Source: Podospora pseudocomata
Taxonomy: Eukaryota > Ascomycota > Sordariomycetes > Sordariales > Podosporaceae
Reading direction: 5' to 3'
NCBI RefSeq assembly: GCF_035222375.1
Contig: NC_085887.1
Location: 3,757,501-3,821,500 of the forward strand
Length of the DNA stretch: 64,000 bases
Shown here: positions 55,968 to 64,000 of the stretch, piece by piece
Layout: every line of letters begins with the position of its first letter
Numbering within the stretch: position 1 is the stretch's first letter
Program-made: the position numbers and the translations under genes
Notes under the pieces: generated by a model
The model's input: the letters and a program-made list of their open reading frames with translations, nothing else
What the model was told of the DNA's origin: nothing
The model's database searches: none

Positions 55968-57601
55968 ATGCTTTCCTCCCTCAGAGTGGTTTCGCGCCGG
56001 GCCGCCCTTGCTGGCCGCGCCCAGTTCACCCTCCGCGCTGCTTCTACGTGGGCCAATGTCCCTCAAGGTCCCCCAGTATGTTTTTGGTTGATCTGTCCAA
56101 CCGTGTCAACGGCGTCAACGGCGTGGTTGCCTTTGCGCAACTGTCAGTAGCTAACGTTCTTCTGCAACAGGATGTATGTTTCCTGTCACCCTACCACCAG
56201 TCTTCCCGACGGTTCCTCGCGCGCGCATGAGGTAGTGTCCAGTGCCGTATGACGTTTTGCTAACCACCGGGACCCGTCGATGACTTTTCACAGGCCATTC
56301 TTGGTGTGTTTGTTCCTCCCAGTTGCCTTTGCGCAAGGCGTCACAGACCCAAGACCGTAAACTGACGTCTGTTGCTCGTCTCCAGGTATCACGGAAGCTT
56401 TCAAGGCCGACACTTTCGACAAGAAGATCAACCTCGGTTCGTTCCGTTCCCGTCCCCAAAAGCGAATATCCCGCGCGCGAGACTAACAACCCCCCCTCAA
56501 GGTGTCGGCGCTTACCGCGATGACGCTGGAAAGCCCTATGTCCTGCCCTCTGTCCGTCAGGCTGAGGAGAAGGTGATTGCCTCGCGCCTCAACAAGGAGT
56601 ACGCTGGCATCACCGGTGTCCCCGAGTTCACCAAGGCCGCTGCCGTTCTCGCCTATGGCAAGGACTCCCCGGCCCTCGACCGTGTCGCCATCACCCAGTC
56701 CATCTCTGGTACTGGCGCCCTCCGCATTGGCGGCGCTTTCCTCGCCAGGTTCTTCCCCGGCGCAAAGACCATCTACATTCCCCAGCCCTCGTGGGCCAAC
56801 CACGCCGCCGTCTTCAAGGATTCCGGCCTCGCCGTGGAGAAGTACGCCTACTACAACAAGGAGACCATCGGCCTCGACTTCGAGGGCATGATCGCCGACA
56901 TCAACAAGGCCCCCAACGGCTCCATCTTCCTCTTCCACGCCTGCGCCCACAACCCCACCGGTGTCGACCCTACCCCCGAGCAGTGGAAGGAGATCGAGGC
57001 GGCCGTCAAGGCCAAGGGTCACTACTCCTTCTTCGACATGGCCTACCAGGGCTTTGCCTCGGGTGACATCCACAAGGATGCCTTTGCCGTCCGCCACTTT
57101 GTCGCCCAGGGTCACAACGTTGCTCTCTCCCAGTCGTTCGCCAAGAACATGGGTCTCTACGGCGAGCGCATCGGTGCCTTCTCCATCGTCTGCGAGAGCG
57201 CCGAGGAGAAGAAGCGCGTCGACTCCCAGATCAAGATCCTTGTCCGCCCCATGTACTCCAACCCCCCCATCCACGGTGCCCGCATCGCCGCCGAGATCCT
57301 CAACACCCCCGCCCTCTACGACCAGTGGCTCGTCGAGGTCAAGGAGATGGCCGATCGCATCATCACCATGCGTGCCCTCCTCAAGGAGAACCTCGAGAAG
57401 CTCGGCAGCAAGCACGACTGGAGCCACATCACCAGCCAGATTGGCATGTTTGCCTACACTGGCCTGTCGCCCGAGCAGATGGATGCGCTGGCCAAGGAGC
57501 ACAGCGTCTACGCCACCCGCGACGGCAGAATCTCGGTTGCTGGCATCACCACCGGCAACGTCGGGAGACTGGCCGAGGCCATCTTCAAGGTTACCGGTTG
57601 A
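55968..57601 (+). CDS. mitochondrial aspartate aminotransferase
   Basis: Five exons, 55968-56075, 56171-56173, 56294-56303, 56386-56436 and 56502-57601, give 423 residues. The second exon is only GAT; it supplies the Asp of the conserved GPPDAILG block, and its flanks read CAACAG|GAT|GTATGT. The third exon (10 nt) codes AILG. Residues 1-30 are Arg/Ala-rich, a mitochondrial targeting peptide. The PLP lysine is in the [16 protein letters not shown] block, with the [17 protein letters not shown] and [10 protein letters not shown] blocks of class-I transaminases. The enzyme interconverts aspartate and oxaloacetate with glutamate and 2-oxoglutarate and works in the malate-aspartate shuttle. Length and order match the family. 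Only the exon structure at the start is unusual. Confidence 0.92.
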
Positions 57602-57820
57602 ACACCTGTAAAAATAATGTAATGAAGTAAAACATGAAAAAATTTCCGGAGTACATTTTGGGTGATTGGGGGTTTGTTTTTTTGCGCGCGCGTGTGTGTG
57701 AAGGGAAGAAAAAAGATGCCTTGTCGTATAGACAAAGATTTATCGTATCTATAGACGATGGATGGGATTGGGCTTGTACACAAAAAGAAGCATGGTTTGA
57801 TTTGATTTGATTTTTTCCTC

Positions 57821-58987
57821 TCAAGCAGTATCCAACCTCTCCAAATCCTTTCTGACCTCGTCCAACTGCCTCCCCATGTCAGCATACACCCTCGCCATTT
57901 CCCTCATTTTCCTCGTCTTTTCCCTTTCCGTGCTTGCGTCTTGGTGGTGATACTCCCCCAGCTGCCCCTCCAGCCCCTTGATTCTCTCTTCTAGCCGCGA
58001 CTTGGCATCCCTCAGATGTCGAGAGTAATTCCCCAACGCCGTGGCCACTTCTGGACTGTAAACCTCTTTTTTGAGCGCCCGACTGACAGATTTGATCTCG
58101 AGCTCTTGCTTCTGCGCGACGAGGGCCCTTTCGGAGGCCGAGTATTCTAGCCATCGAGATATGGGACCGTGTTTGGCCTCGAGGGACCTGATCAGCTTGG
58201 AGAGGATGAGGATTTGCTGATCGAGGAGGTTGCTGACCGAGACGGCGAGGGAGAGGCGGGAGCGGAGGAGGGAGTATTTCTTGTGGTGGAGGGTTTCGAG
58301 CTGGGTGAGGGTGAAGGCTGGGAGGGAAGGGATGGAGCGGTGGAGGAAGGAGGGGTTGGTGTTTGGTTGGGAGAGGCGGGCGAGGGTTAAGGCGCTGGTG
58401 TGGAGGGTTTGAGACAAGAACGAGGAGAGGAGGGGGACGTGGGAGGGGAGGAGGGAGAATGGGGGGGAGGATAGCAAGAGGGGGAGCTGGGGGGGAGGGA
58501 TGGGGGAGCTGGGGGACAAAAGGGGGGGTAGGAGGAGGAGGAGGTCGAGGAGGGACTGAGGGAGGGGAGGGGGTTTTGGTTGGGCCAGGGGGAGGGGTGG
58601 CGGGAGGGGACCGGATGGTTTCAGGGGTTGGGATTCGGAGCGGGAGCGGGTTGAGCGGTGGCGGAGGAGGGATGGTTTTTCTTGGGCTGGAGGGGGTGGT
58701 TGTTCTGTTGTTGGGTGGGCGGTGGAGATGGCGTTGATGAGGAGGTGATGTTTGGCTGTTTTGAGCCGGTGGGTGTCGAGTTCCTGGTTCGGGGGGTTAG
58801 TACCTATGTGAACATGGACGACTAAAAGAGGTGTAAGCGGCACCTTTCTCACCGCAGCTCGCTTTTTGGCCTTGGGGTCTTTTCGTGTGGAGGCATCGGG
58901 ATTGAGGATGACTGTTGTGAGGGTGGTGTAAAGAGCTGCAAATTCGGGATTTTGCTGCAGAACCAGATCGTCAATAGGGGGTATCAT
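57821..58987 (-). CDS. conserved coiled-coil protein
   Basis: Exon 1 is 58853-58987 and exon 2 is 57821-58783 (intron with GTGAGA, CTAAC, CCAG), giving 365 residues. A second possible donor, GTGCCG 9 nt further on, keeps frame and would add Val-Arg-Lys. The first exon holds IPPIDDLVLQQNPEFAALY. A Pro/Leu/Ser-rich stretch (about 100-175) separates it from long heptad-rich helices (about 230-360) rich in Leu, Arg, Glu and Lys. I do not recognise a named domain; a structural or complex-subunit role (for example in a spindle or microtubule complex) is conceivable. Divergent with the bL28m gene, 371 bp apart. Confidence 0.72.
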   Translation of the reverse strand: MIPPIDDLVLQQNPEFAALYTTLTTVILNPDASTRKDPKAKKRAAVRKVPLTPLLVVHVHIGTNPPNQELDTHRLKTAKHHLLINAISTAHPTTEQPPPPAQEKPSLLRHRSTRSRSESQPLKPSGPLPPPLPLAQPKPPPLPQSLLDLLLLLPPLLSPSSPIPPPQLPLLLSSPPFSLLPSHVPLLSSFLSQTLHTSALTLARLSQPNTNPSFLHRSIPSLPAFTLTQLETLHHKKYSLLRSRLSLAVSVSNLLDQQILILSKLIRSLEAKHGPISRWLEYSASERALVAQKQELEIKSVSRALKKEVYSPEVATALGNYSRHLRDAKSRLEERIKGLEGQLGEYHHQDASTEREKTRKMREMARVYADMGRQLDEVRKDLERLDTA

Positions 58988-59358
58988 TTTGGCTGTTTTT
59001 TTTTTGTTTTGAAAAAGATGAGTTGAAAGAAGGTGTAAGTCGTCGATGAATGAGAGTCGCGATGAGTGAGAGACAAGGGTCCCTGAGAGAGTGGGTGGTC
59101 CAAGCTCCTGGACACCCAACCATGGGCAACCGGCACCGGCTGCCACAACCCATGCATTTCGGCTGCTCGAATTTTTGGAGCTCAACCTCGTCGTCGCCGT
59201 CGCCGTCGTCGCTGCTATCGTCAGTCGCCTGTGAGTTGGGTGCCCACTCCGTCAATTGCGCCTCGTGCACCAACCCGACCCCAGCCAATGCTACCGCGAT
59301 AGTTTTTCCCTTTTTCACACCACCAAATTGCCCCCCGTGGGCAGCACACCACATCACA
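58988..59358. promoter_or_regulatory. bidirectional promoter of the coiled-coil and bL28m genes
   Basis: 371 bp between divergent start codons. It includes a GTCGTCGCCGTCGCCG run at 59185-59205, GC-rich throughout; no TATA box is obvious. Confidence 0.4.
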
Positions 59359-60222
59359 ATGTCAGCCCTCCTCCCAGCGAGAACCTGCCTCCGCGCGGCG
59401 ACAAACACCACTACCACCACCGGCACATTCACCCTCCCCATCCGCTCCTTCTCCGTCACTCCCTCCCAACTCTACAACCAAAACAGACCTTCCGGCGGCC
59501 CCATCCCCTCGCCCACCGGCCAAGCTCCCCATATCCCCCCCTACCCTCTCGGACCCCGCCTCTACTACAAGCAGTCCAACACCGGCCTCTACGGCCACGC
59601 CACCATCCGCTACGGCAACAACGTCTCCGAGAAGAACGAGATCAAGACCCGCCGAACATGGCGCCCCAACGTCCACCGCAAGCGCCTCTTTTCCCTCTCC
59701 CTCCGCACCTGGGTCCAGACGAGGCTGACCACCCGGGTCCTCCGGACCATTGACAAGGTCGGCGGGCTGGATGAGTACCTCTTGGGGATCAAGTCCAACA
59801 GGATCAAGGAGCTGGGTCCGTGGGGCTGGAGGTTACGCTGGAGAATCATGCAGACCAGGGCTGTCAAGCAGAGGTTCGCCGCCGAGAGGAAACAGTTGGG
59901 GTTGGTGGACGGGGTGTTGGAGAAGCAGGTGAGGGAGGAGAACAAGAGGTACAAAATGGAGCAGAAGCAGATTCAGTTTTATACCAAGAAGAAGCTGGGT
60001 GTGACGGGGTCGGAAGCGTCGACTGGGCAGCATGTGCTTCCGGATGGGAGGGTGGTGGATGAGGCGGGCAGGGAGGCGTATATCAAGGAGACGGATGCCA
60101 TATTGGCGGACACAGGTAGTGAGCAGATTCTCGAACTGGGCGAGGTCGAGGTGGCCAAGGATGAGGGCTTCATGAAGGAGAAGCCTGCACCGAAGAAGGC
60201 CCCTAAGAAGGCGAAGGTGTAG
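59359..60222 (+). CDS. mrpl24: mitochondrial ribosomal protein bL28m
   Basis: Single exon, 287 residues. Residues 1-35 are Ala/Thr/Arg-rich, a mitochondrial targeting signal. The bL28 core begins at about residue 76, GLYGHATIRYGNN, then EIKTRRTWRPNVHRKRLFS and WVQTRLTTRVLRTIDKVGGLDEYLL. A long basic/acidic extension, ending in a Lys/Pro/Ala tail, is typical of fungal mitoribosomal proteins. The yeast counterpart is MRPL24. The protein sits in the large subunit of the mitochondrial ribosome. The ATG at 59359 was chosen because it gives the targeting signal; the frame is open further upstream, but an ATG at 59050 would add 103 residues that run into the divergent promoter. Confidence 0.9.
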   Translation: MSALLPARTCLRAATNTTTTTGTFTLPIRSFSVTPSQLYNQNRPSGGPIPSPTGQAPHIPPYPLGPRLYYKQSNTGLYGHATIRYGNNVSEKNEIKTRRTWRPNVHRKRLFSLSLRTWVQTRLTTRVLRTIDKVGGLDEYLLGIKSNRIKELGPWGWRLRWRIMQTRAVKQRFAAERKQLGLVDGVLEKQVREENKRYKMEQKQIQFYTKKKLGVTGSEASTGQHVLPDGRVVDEAGREAYIKETDAILADTGSEQILELGEVEVAKDEGFMKEKPAPKKAPKKAKV

Positions 60223-61947
60223 AGGATGAGCAGATGCGAAGCAATGTAAATTTATGTGTATACATCTTACGTGTATTTCTGAACATGTCCGTCTCGATTT
60301 GGTTCATCTTGCTCAAGCTTTTCTTCAACATGCTCAAGCTGCCTTATGGCTTTACCCCTAGGAATATCGACATGATTTCTCTTGGCTGGAAGAGCAGGCC
60401 AAACAGAATGGCGAAGCTATGGTGAGCATAAATACAAGAAAGCATTACCTGGAAACTGTCACTCGCTCTGCTCTCATCAGCTAATCAAATCAATACTCTG
60501 CTACCGAGTTCCCTTGCAGATTATTTTTGACTCTCTACACTCATGTTGCGCATGGCATTGATATGTCCTGGCTTCAACCACCAAGATAAACTAGTAGCTC
60601 CAGAATGAGATAATATCCCCGACGAAACCGAATTTCCCCAGGCGTTATTGTCGCGTGGTCTCAGAAAACAAAGAGATGGCAAGAGAGCTATTTTGAGAAT
60701 TAAAGCTAGGGATCTTGGACGGTTGATTGGCTGACAGCTCCCGCCCCGGTAAAGTGGATCGCTGGTAGCCGCCGTTCCTGAGCAACGTCAGCCAATCAAT
60801 TGGCAAGCTCGTCCGTCTGGTCTTGACTCTTGGCACAACTCCGAGAGTGACGGCTCATGAAGGGATCTCTGCGAGGTCAACTTGATGAGTCACCTGAATG
60901 GTGTAAGTAAGTTGAGATGTTGAATGGAGAATCATCGGAAGAATCAGCTTTCAAGGTATTGAAGTACGATATGCTGGAAGCAGAATAACGGGCAGCAAGT
61001 GAGGCGGGTGGCTGGCCTCAGGGCAGCAGGCAGGTGTGGCTTGGCATTCGATGTGCGGTTTTGAACCACAACTGAGCAACTCCAACAAATTCACCTCCAG
61101 TTTCGCATCGTCATCTTCTTCAAGTTCCATCATCATCCTAGCCATGAGCGACGACTGGGCTGGCACGCAGAGCAGACACATGGATATGCACAACACAACA
61201 AACACCAGCAGTCAATCATGCGGACACTCAACTCTCAAAATCCTCCGGTTCCGTGACGGGTAGTGCCCTGGTGACAGCCGATGCCAGATCTCGCAGAGTT
61301 CCTCCCACGATGTGACAAGACCGTTGAATGCAAGATCGGGTTCAGCCACTTTTATCCTGTTCAATCAACAGAGACTGACCGTCATGTGAGGTCGCCTCGC
61401 AGTTTGACGACGTGGTTTCGGCAGCCGCCCCGGAGGACCCCGGACGGAGAAACGACTGGCTCACATGCCCCCGGCGCTTAAGGCGAGCGCTTCAAGATGG
61501 CGTCGCAATTCACCTTGTATGGCTTTGTCGACACCGACAAAGAGCAGCCCTGTCTCTATCGTCTGGGGCCCTGGGTCATGTGCGGGCCGTGTATTCACCA
61601 TTCATTCGCTTTCTCTTATTGTCAACACCTGCCCCTCTTCATTGTTTCGCGACACAGTTCCATTGTCTCTTTTCCTCCATTGTCCATCGTCACTGTTGTT
61701 TCGCGTGGCAGTTCACCCTCAATCATGCTCACCTGGCTTGCTTGAGTCTGTCATTTTTCTTCTGTCATTTTCTTTTTCCATTTCCTTGACTTCTTATTTG
61801 CTACTCAGTTTCCTATTTCGGTTTCCATACTCATCAACGATATCATCGAGGTACATACATACATACGGCAACGAGATACACGATACACACAACAATCCAT
61901 TATTCTTGGCTGGATCAAGATACCTTCACTAGTTTCCTTACAACAAA
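60223..61947. other. 1.7-kb spacer, PRM1 promoter
   Basis: No gene was supported. The last 500 bp are T/C-rich with CATACATACATAC near 61855-61866, probably the PRM1 5' leader. Confidence 0.5.
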
Positions 61948-64000
61948 ATGACCTACGACGAGAAGGGCAGGGCCGGAGGGCCAACCCCGGTGCCGCCTGT
62001 TCCCGCCAGCCTCAACGCCAACTCCTGGGAGATAATCGACCTCGATAGAAGTCAGCAAAATCAGGCCGCTCCCAAGCTTCAACCACACGCCCACACCGAT
62101 CCCACCGTCACTCCTTACCTCGGCCTCCGCGCCAGGCTCTCTCAGCTCTGGTTTAACCGCTGGACCGTTCTCCTCATCCTCGTCCTCGTCCGCGTCCTCC
62201 TCCTCACCGGCAGCCTCAACGACAATATCGGCGATGCCAAAGTCAAAGCTCTCTCAGCATGCACCAAGGTCGAAGATGTCGGGAGTGCCATGGCGTCCAT
62301 GCCTCATTATTTGTCTGTGGGTGTCAACTCGATGGCGGCGGAGGGAATTGAGAAGGCTGTTTCTGCCATGGTTCAGATCCTGATGTTGATCCTCACTGGG
62401 GTCGAGAACCTGGTTTACTTTGTCATCAACATGTACGTTGGCACATGGGCCTGTCTCATTGCAGCTCTAATCCACGGTGCCCTCGAGGTTGGCGCTAAGG
62501 GCATCGAGGCGGCAACAAAGTTCATGAACGATGCCATTGGCACCCTCACTGGTCAGATTTCAGAGACTATCGAGGATGTACAGAAAGCTCTCGAGAACGT
62601 CGGTGATGCAGTCGGCAATTTCGCAGGCAACTTGATCGGCCCCATTTCGATTCCTAAGATTGACATCAGCCGCCCCCTTGCCGACCTCAAGGACATCAAC
62701 ATCAACTCGACGGATATGGTTGATAGCATCGTCAAGCTCGACAAGAAGGTGCCTACCTTCGACCAGGTAGAGAATTTCACCAAGAACGCCATTGGCATCC
62801 CGTTCCAGTTCGTCAGAGAGCAGCTCAACTCCAGCTTTGGCAACTACCAGTTCGACAAGACCGTCTTCCCCGTTGCGCAGAAGCAGGCTCTTTCATTCTG
62901 CTCGTCCAACTCGTTCCTCAACGACTTTTTCCAATCGCTCTTCGAGATCATCGCCAAAGCCAAAATTGCCTTCTTGGTAGCCATCCCTATTCTGGCCATT
63001 CTGGCCATCATCCTCATGGGCTGGATTGAGATTCGCCGCTGGAGAAAGGAGAAGGAGAGGGCCAGAGTGTTTACCGAGCATGGTTACGACCCGATGGATG
63101 TGGTCTATATTGCTGGCCGGCCGATGACTGCTGGTGCGGGAATCTGGCTTGGGAAGCGGTTCAGGATGACTGGCAGGAACCACCTTCTGGCGCGGTGGAC
63201 GGTGGCCTATGCCACTTCGCTGCCGGCGCTGTTCGTTCTTGCCTTGGCCATGGCTGGATTCTTTAGCTGCTTCTGCCAGTACTTGATGCTGAGGGCTGTC
63301 CAGAATAAGGCTCCGGAGCTCGCTACTCAAGTCGGCAACTTTGCCGAAGATGTTGTTGGCACATTACAGGCTGTCTCGACGGACTGGTCGGATGGTGCGA
63401 ACGGAGTGATCCTGGGCCTGCAGAACGACATCAACAACGACGTCCTCGGTTACGTCACCAACGCCACGAAGGCCGTCAACAACACTCTCAACACCTTTGA
63501 AGACGAGATCAGCAAAGCGGTCGAGGCTGTCTTCAAAGACACCGTTCTGTTCAACGTGGCCAGGGACATCGTTGGCTGTGTCATTTTGCGAAAGATTGAC
63601 ACGGTTGAGAAGGGGCTGACGTGGGTGCATGACCACGCCAAGGTGACGCTGCCGCTCTTCCGCAATGATATGTTCAGTGCCGGAGCCAACGACAGCGTCA
63701 ATGGTGACGGTGAGCTGACCAGCTTCCTGGCTACGCCTGCTAGTGTCACGACGGATGAGATTACGGACGCGGTAGCCAAGGTCGTGAGCAAGCTGCAGAG
63801 CGGCATCGTTCAAGAGGCGCTCATCTCGCTGGCACTTCTTCTGGTTTATGTCATCATTGTTCTTGGGGGTGTGGTCTACGCGCTGGTCAGGATGACGCAG
63901 AACGACAAGACACGCGGTCTGGGCGGTGACAGATGGGGCGTGAAGTTTGGGAGCAGACCTAACAGTTTTGCTCCTGGCGACACAGCCGCCAACAGACGAC
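61948..64000 (+). CDS. prm1: plasma membrane fusion protein PRM1 (3' end outside window)
   Basis: One open reading frame of 684 codons from ATG 61948 to the right edge, no stop reached. Predicted membrane spans at about residues 72-90, 140-180 (a wide hydrophobic zone), 341-364, 416-440 and 621-644, with two large Thr/Val/Asn-rich outer loops. Recognition rests on the family blocks LGLRARLSQLWFNRWTVLL, ALSACTKVEDVGSAMASMP and FPVAQKQALSFCSSN, with the conserved Cys residues of the outer loops. The usual length is about 700-770 residues, so about 20-80 are missing. PRM1 stabilises the fusing plasma membranes of mating cells; in Neurospora it also affects fusion of vegetative germlings and later fertility. 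The start codon context (ACAAAATGACC) is good. Confidence 0.93.
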   Translation, partial: MTYDEKGRAGGPTPVPPVPASLNANSWEIIDLDRSQQNQAAPKLQPHAHTDPTVTPYLGLRARLSQLWFNRWTVLLILVLVRVLLLTGSLNDNIGDAKVKALSACTKVEDVGSAMASMPHYLSVGVNSMAAEGIEKAVSAMVQILMLILTGVENLVYFVINMYVGTWACLIAALIHGALEVGAKGIEAATKFMNDAIGTLTGQISETIEDVQKALENVGDAVGNFAGNLIGPISIPKIDISRPLADLKDININSTDMVDSIVKLDKKVPTFDQVENFTKNAIGIPFQFVREQLNSSFGNYQFDKTVFPVAQKQALSFCSSNSFLNDFFQSLFEIIAKAKIAFLVAIPILAILAIILMGWIEIRRWRKEKERARVFTEHGYDPMDVVYIAGRPMTAGAGIWLGKRFRMTGRNHLLARWTVAYATSLPALFVLALAMAGFFSCFCQYLMLRAVQNKAPELATQVGNFAEDVVGTLQAVSTDWSDGANGVILGLQNDINNDVLGYVTNATKAVNNTLNTFEDEISKAVEAVFKDTVLFNVARDIVGCVILRKIDTVEKGLTWVHDHAKVTLPLFRNDMFSAGANDSVNGDGELTSFLATPASVTTDEITDAVAKVVSKLQSGIVQEALISLALLLVYVIIVLGGVVYALVRMTQNDKTRGLGGDRWGVKFGSRPNSFAPGDTAANRR

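Noticed and set aside
57508-57885. Minus-strand open frame over the 3' end of the aminotransferase
   Set aside because: It spans the 3' UTRs of two convergent genes and has no family resemblance.
59050-59358. N-terminal extension of bL28m from an ATG at 59050
   Set aside because: It would cover the bidirectional promoter and put 103 unrelated residues before a perfectly good mitochondrial targeting peptide.

Overview
The window is nuclear DNA of a filamentous ascomycete, most likely a Sordariomycete (the gene set resembles Sordariales relatives). The reasons are short introns of about 40-120 bp with GTRNGT donors, CTAAC/CTGAC branch points and YAG acceptors; typically fungal genes (NPS6-type siderophore synthetase, CFEM protein, Zn2Cys6 regulator, PRM1, CE1 esterase with CBM1); long spacers; and AT-rich relics that look like repeat-induced point mutation (RIP). 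No tRNA, rRNA or CRISPR array was recognised.

Region 1 (1-13.3 kb) is accessory and partly decayed. It holds the 5' part of an NLR-like gene with an alpha/beta-hydrolase N-terminus, running off the left edge. Next come a deleted DUF6601-type relic on the other strand and a diverged inverted repeat shared by these two. Two sound genes follow: a secreted feruloyl esterase with a cellulose-binding module and a two-TM membrane protein. After them lie an AAA-ATPase relic that stops just before its Walker A, an AT-rich patch, two small unknown genes (one with an in-frame TAA) and a kelch-protein relic followed by a degenerate 22-bp tandem repeat.

Region 2 (13.7-32.1 kb) looks like an extracellular siderophore locus. 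It contains a fusarinine-type NRPS (NPS6/SidD architecture A-T-C-degenerate A-T-C), a GNAT acetyltransferase, a full-length ABCB transporter and a Zn2Cys6 regulator. The long 5' regions of the NRPS and of the transporter share the 16-mer GGATCAGATAACTTTA, which contains ATCAGATAA, a perfect match to the ATCWGATAA site of the fungal GATA iron repressor (SRE/SreA). The simplest reading is that synthesis and export are co-repressed by iron.

Region 3 (33-64 kb) is mostly conserved housekeeping and developmental genes: YOS9 lectin, a C2H2 regulator with a 3.8 kb upstream spacer, a membrane-anchored expansin-like protein, a sugar-transporter pseudogene, a 1242-residue low-complexity protein, a secreted beta-propeller, a zinc alcohol dehydrogenase, a CFEM protein, mitochondrial aspartate aminotransferase (with an apparent 3-nt microexon), a coiled-coil protein, mitochondrial ribosomal protein bL28m and the membrane-fusion protein PRM1, cut by the right edge. 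A second array of the 22-bp repeat lies at 42.3 kb. All intron positions were read by eye from splice signals, frame and family similarity, and nothing was searched against a database.
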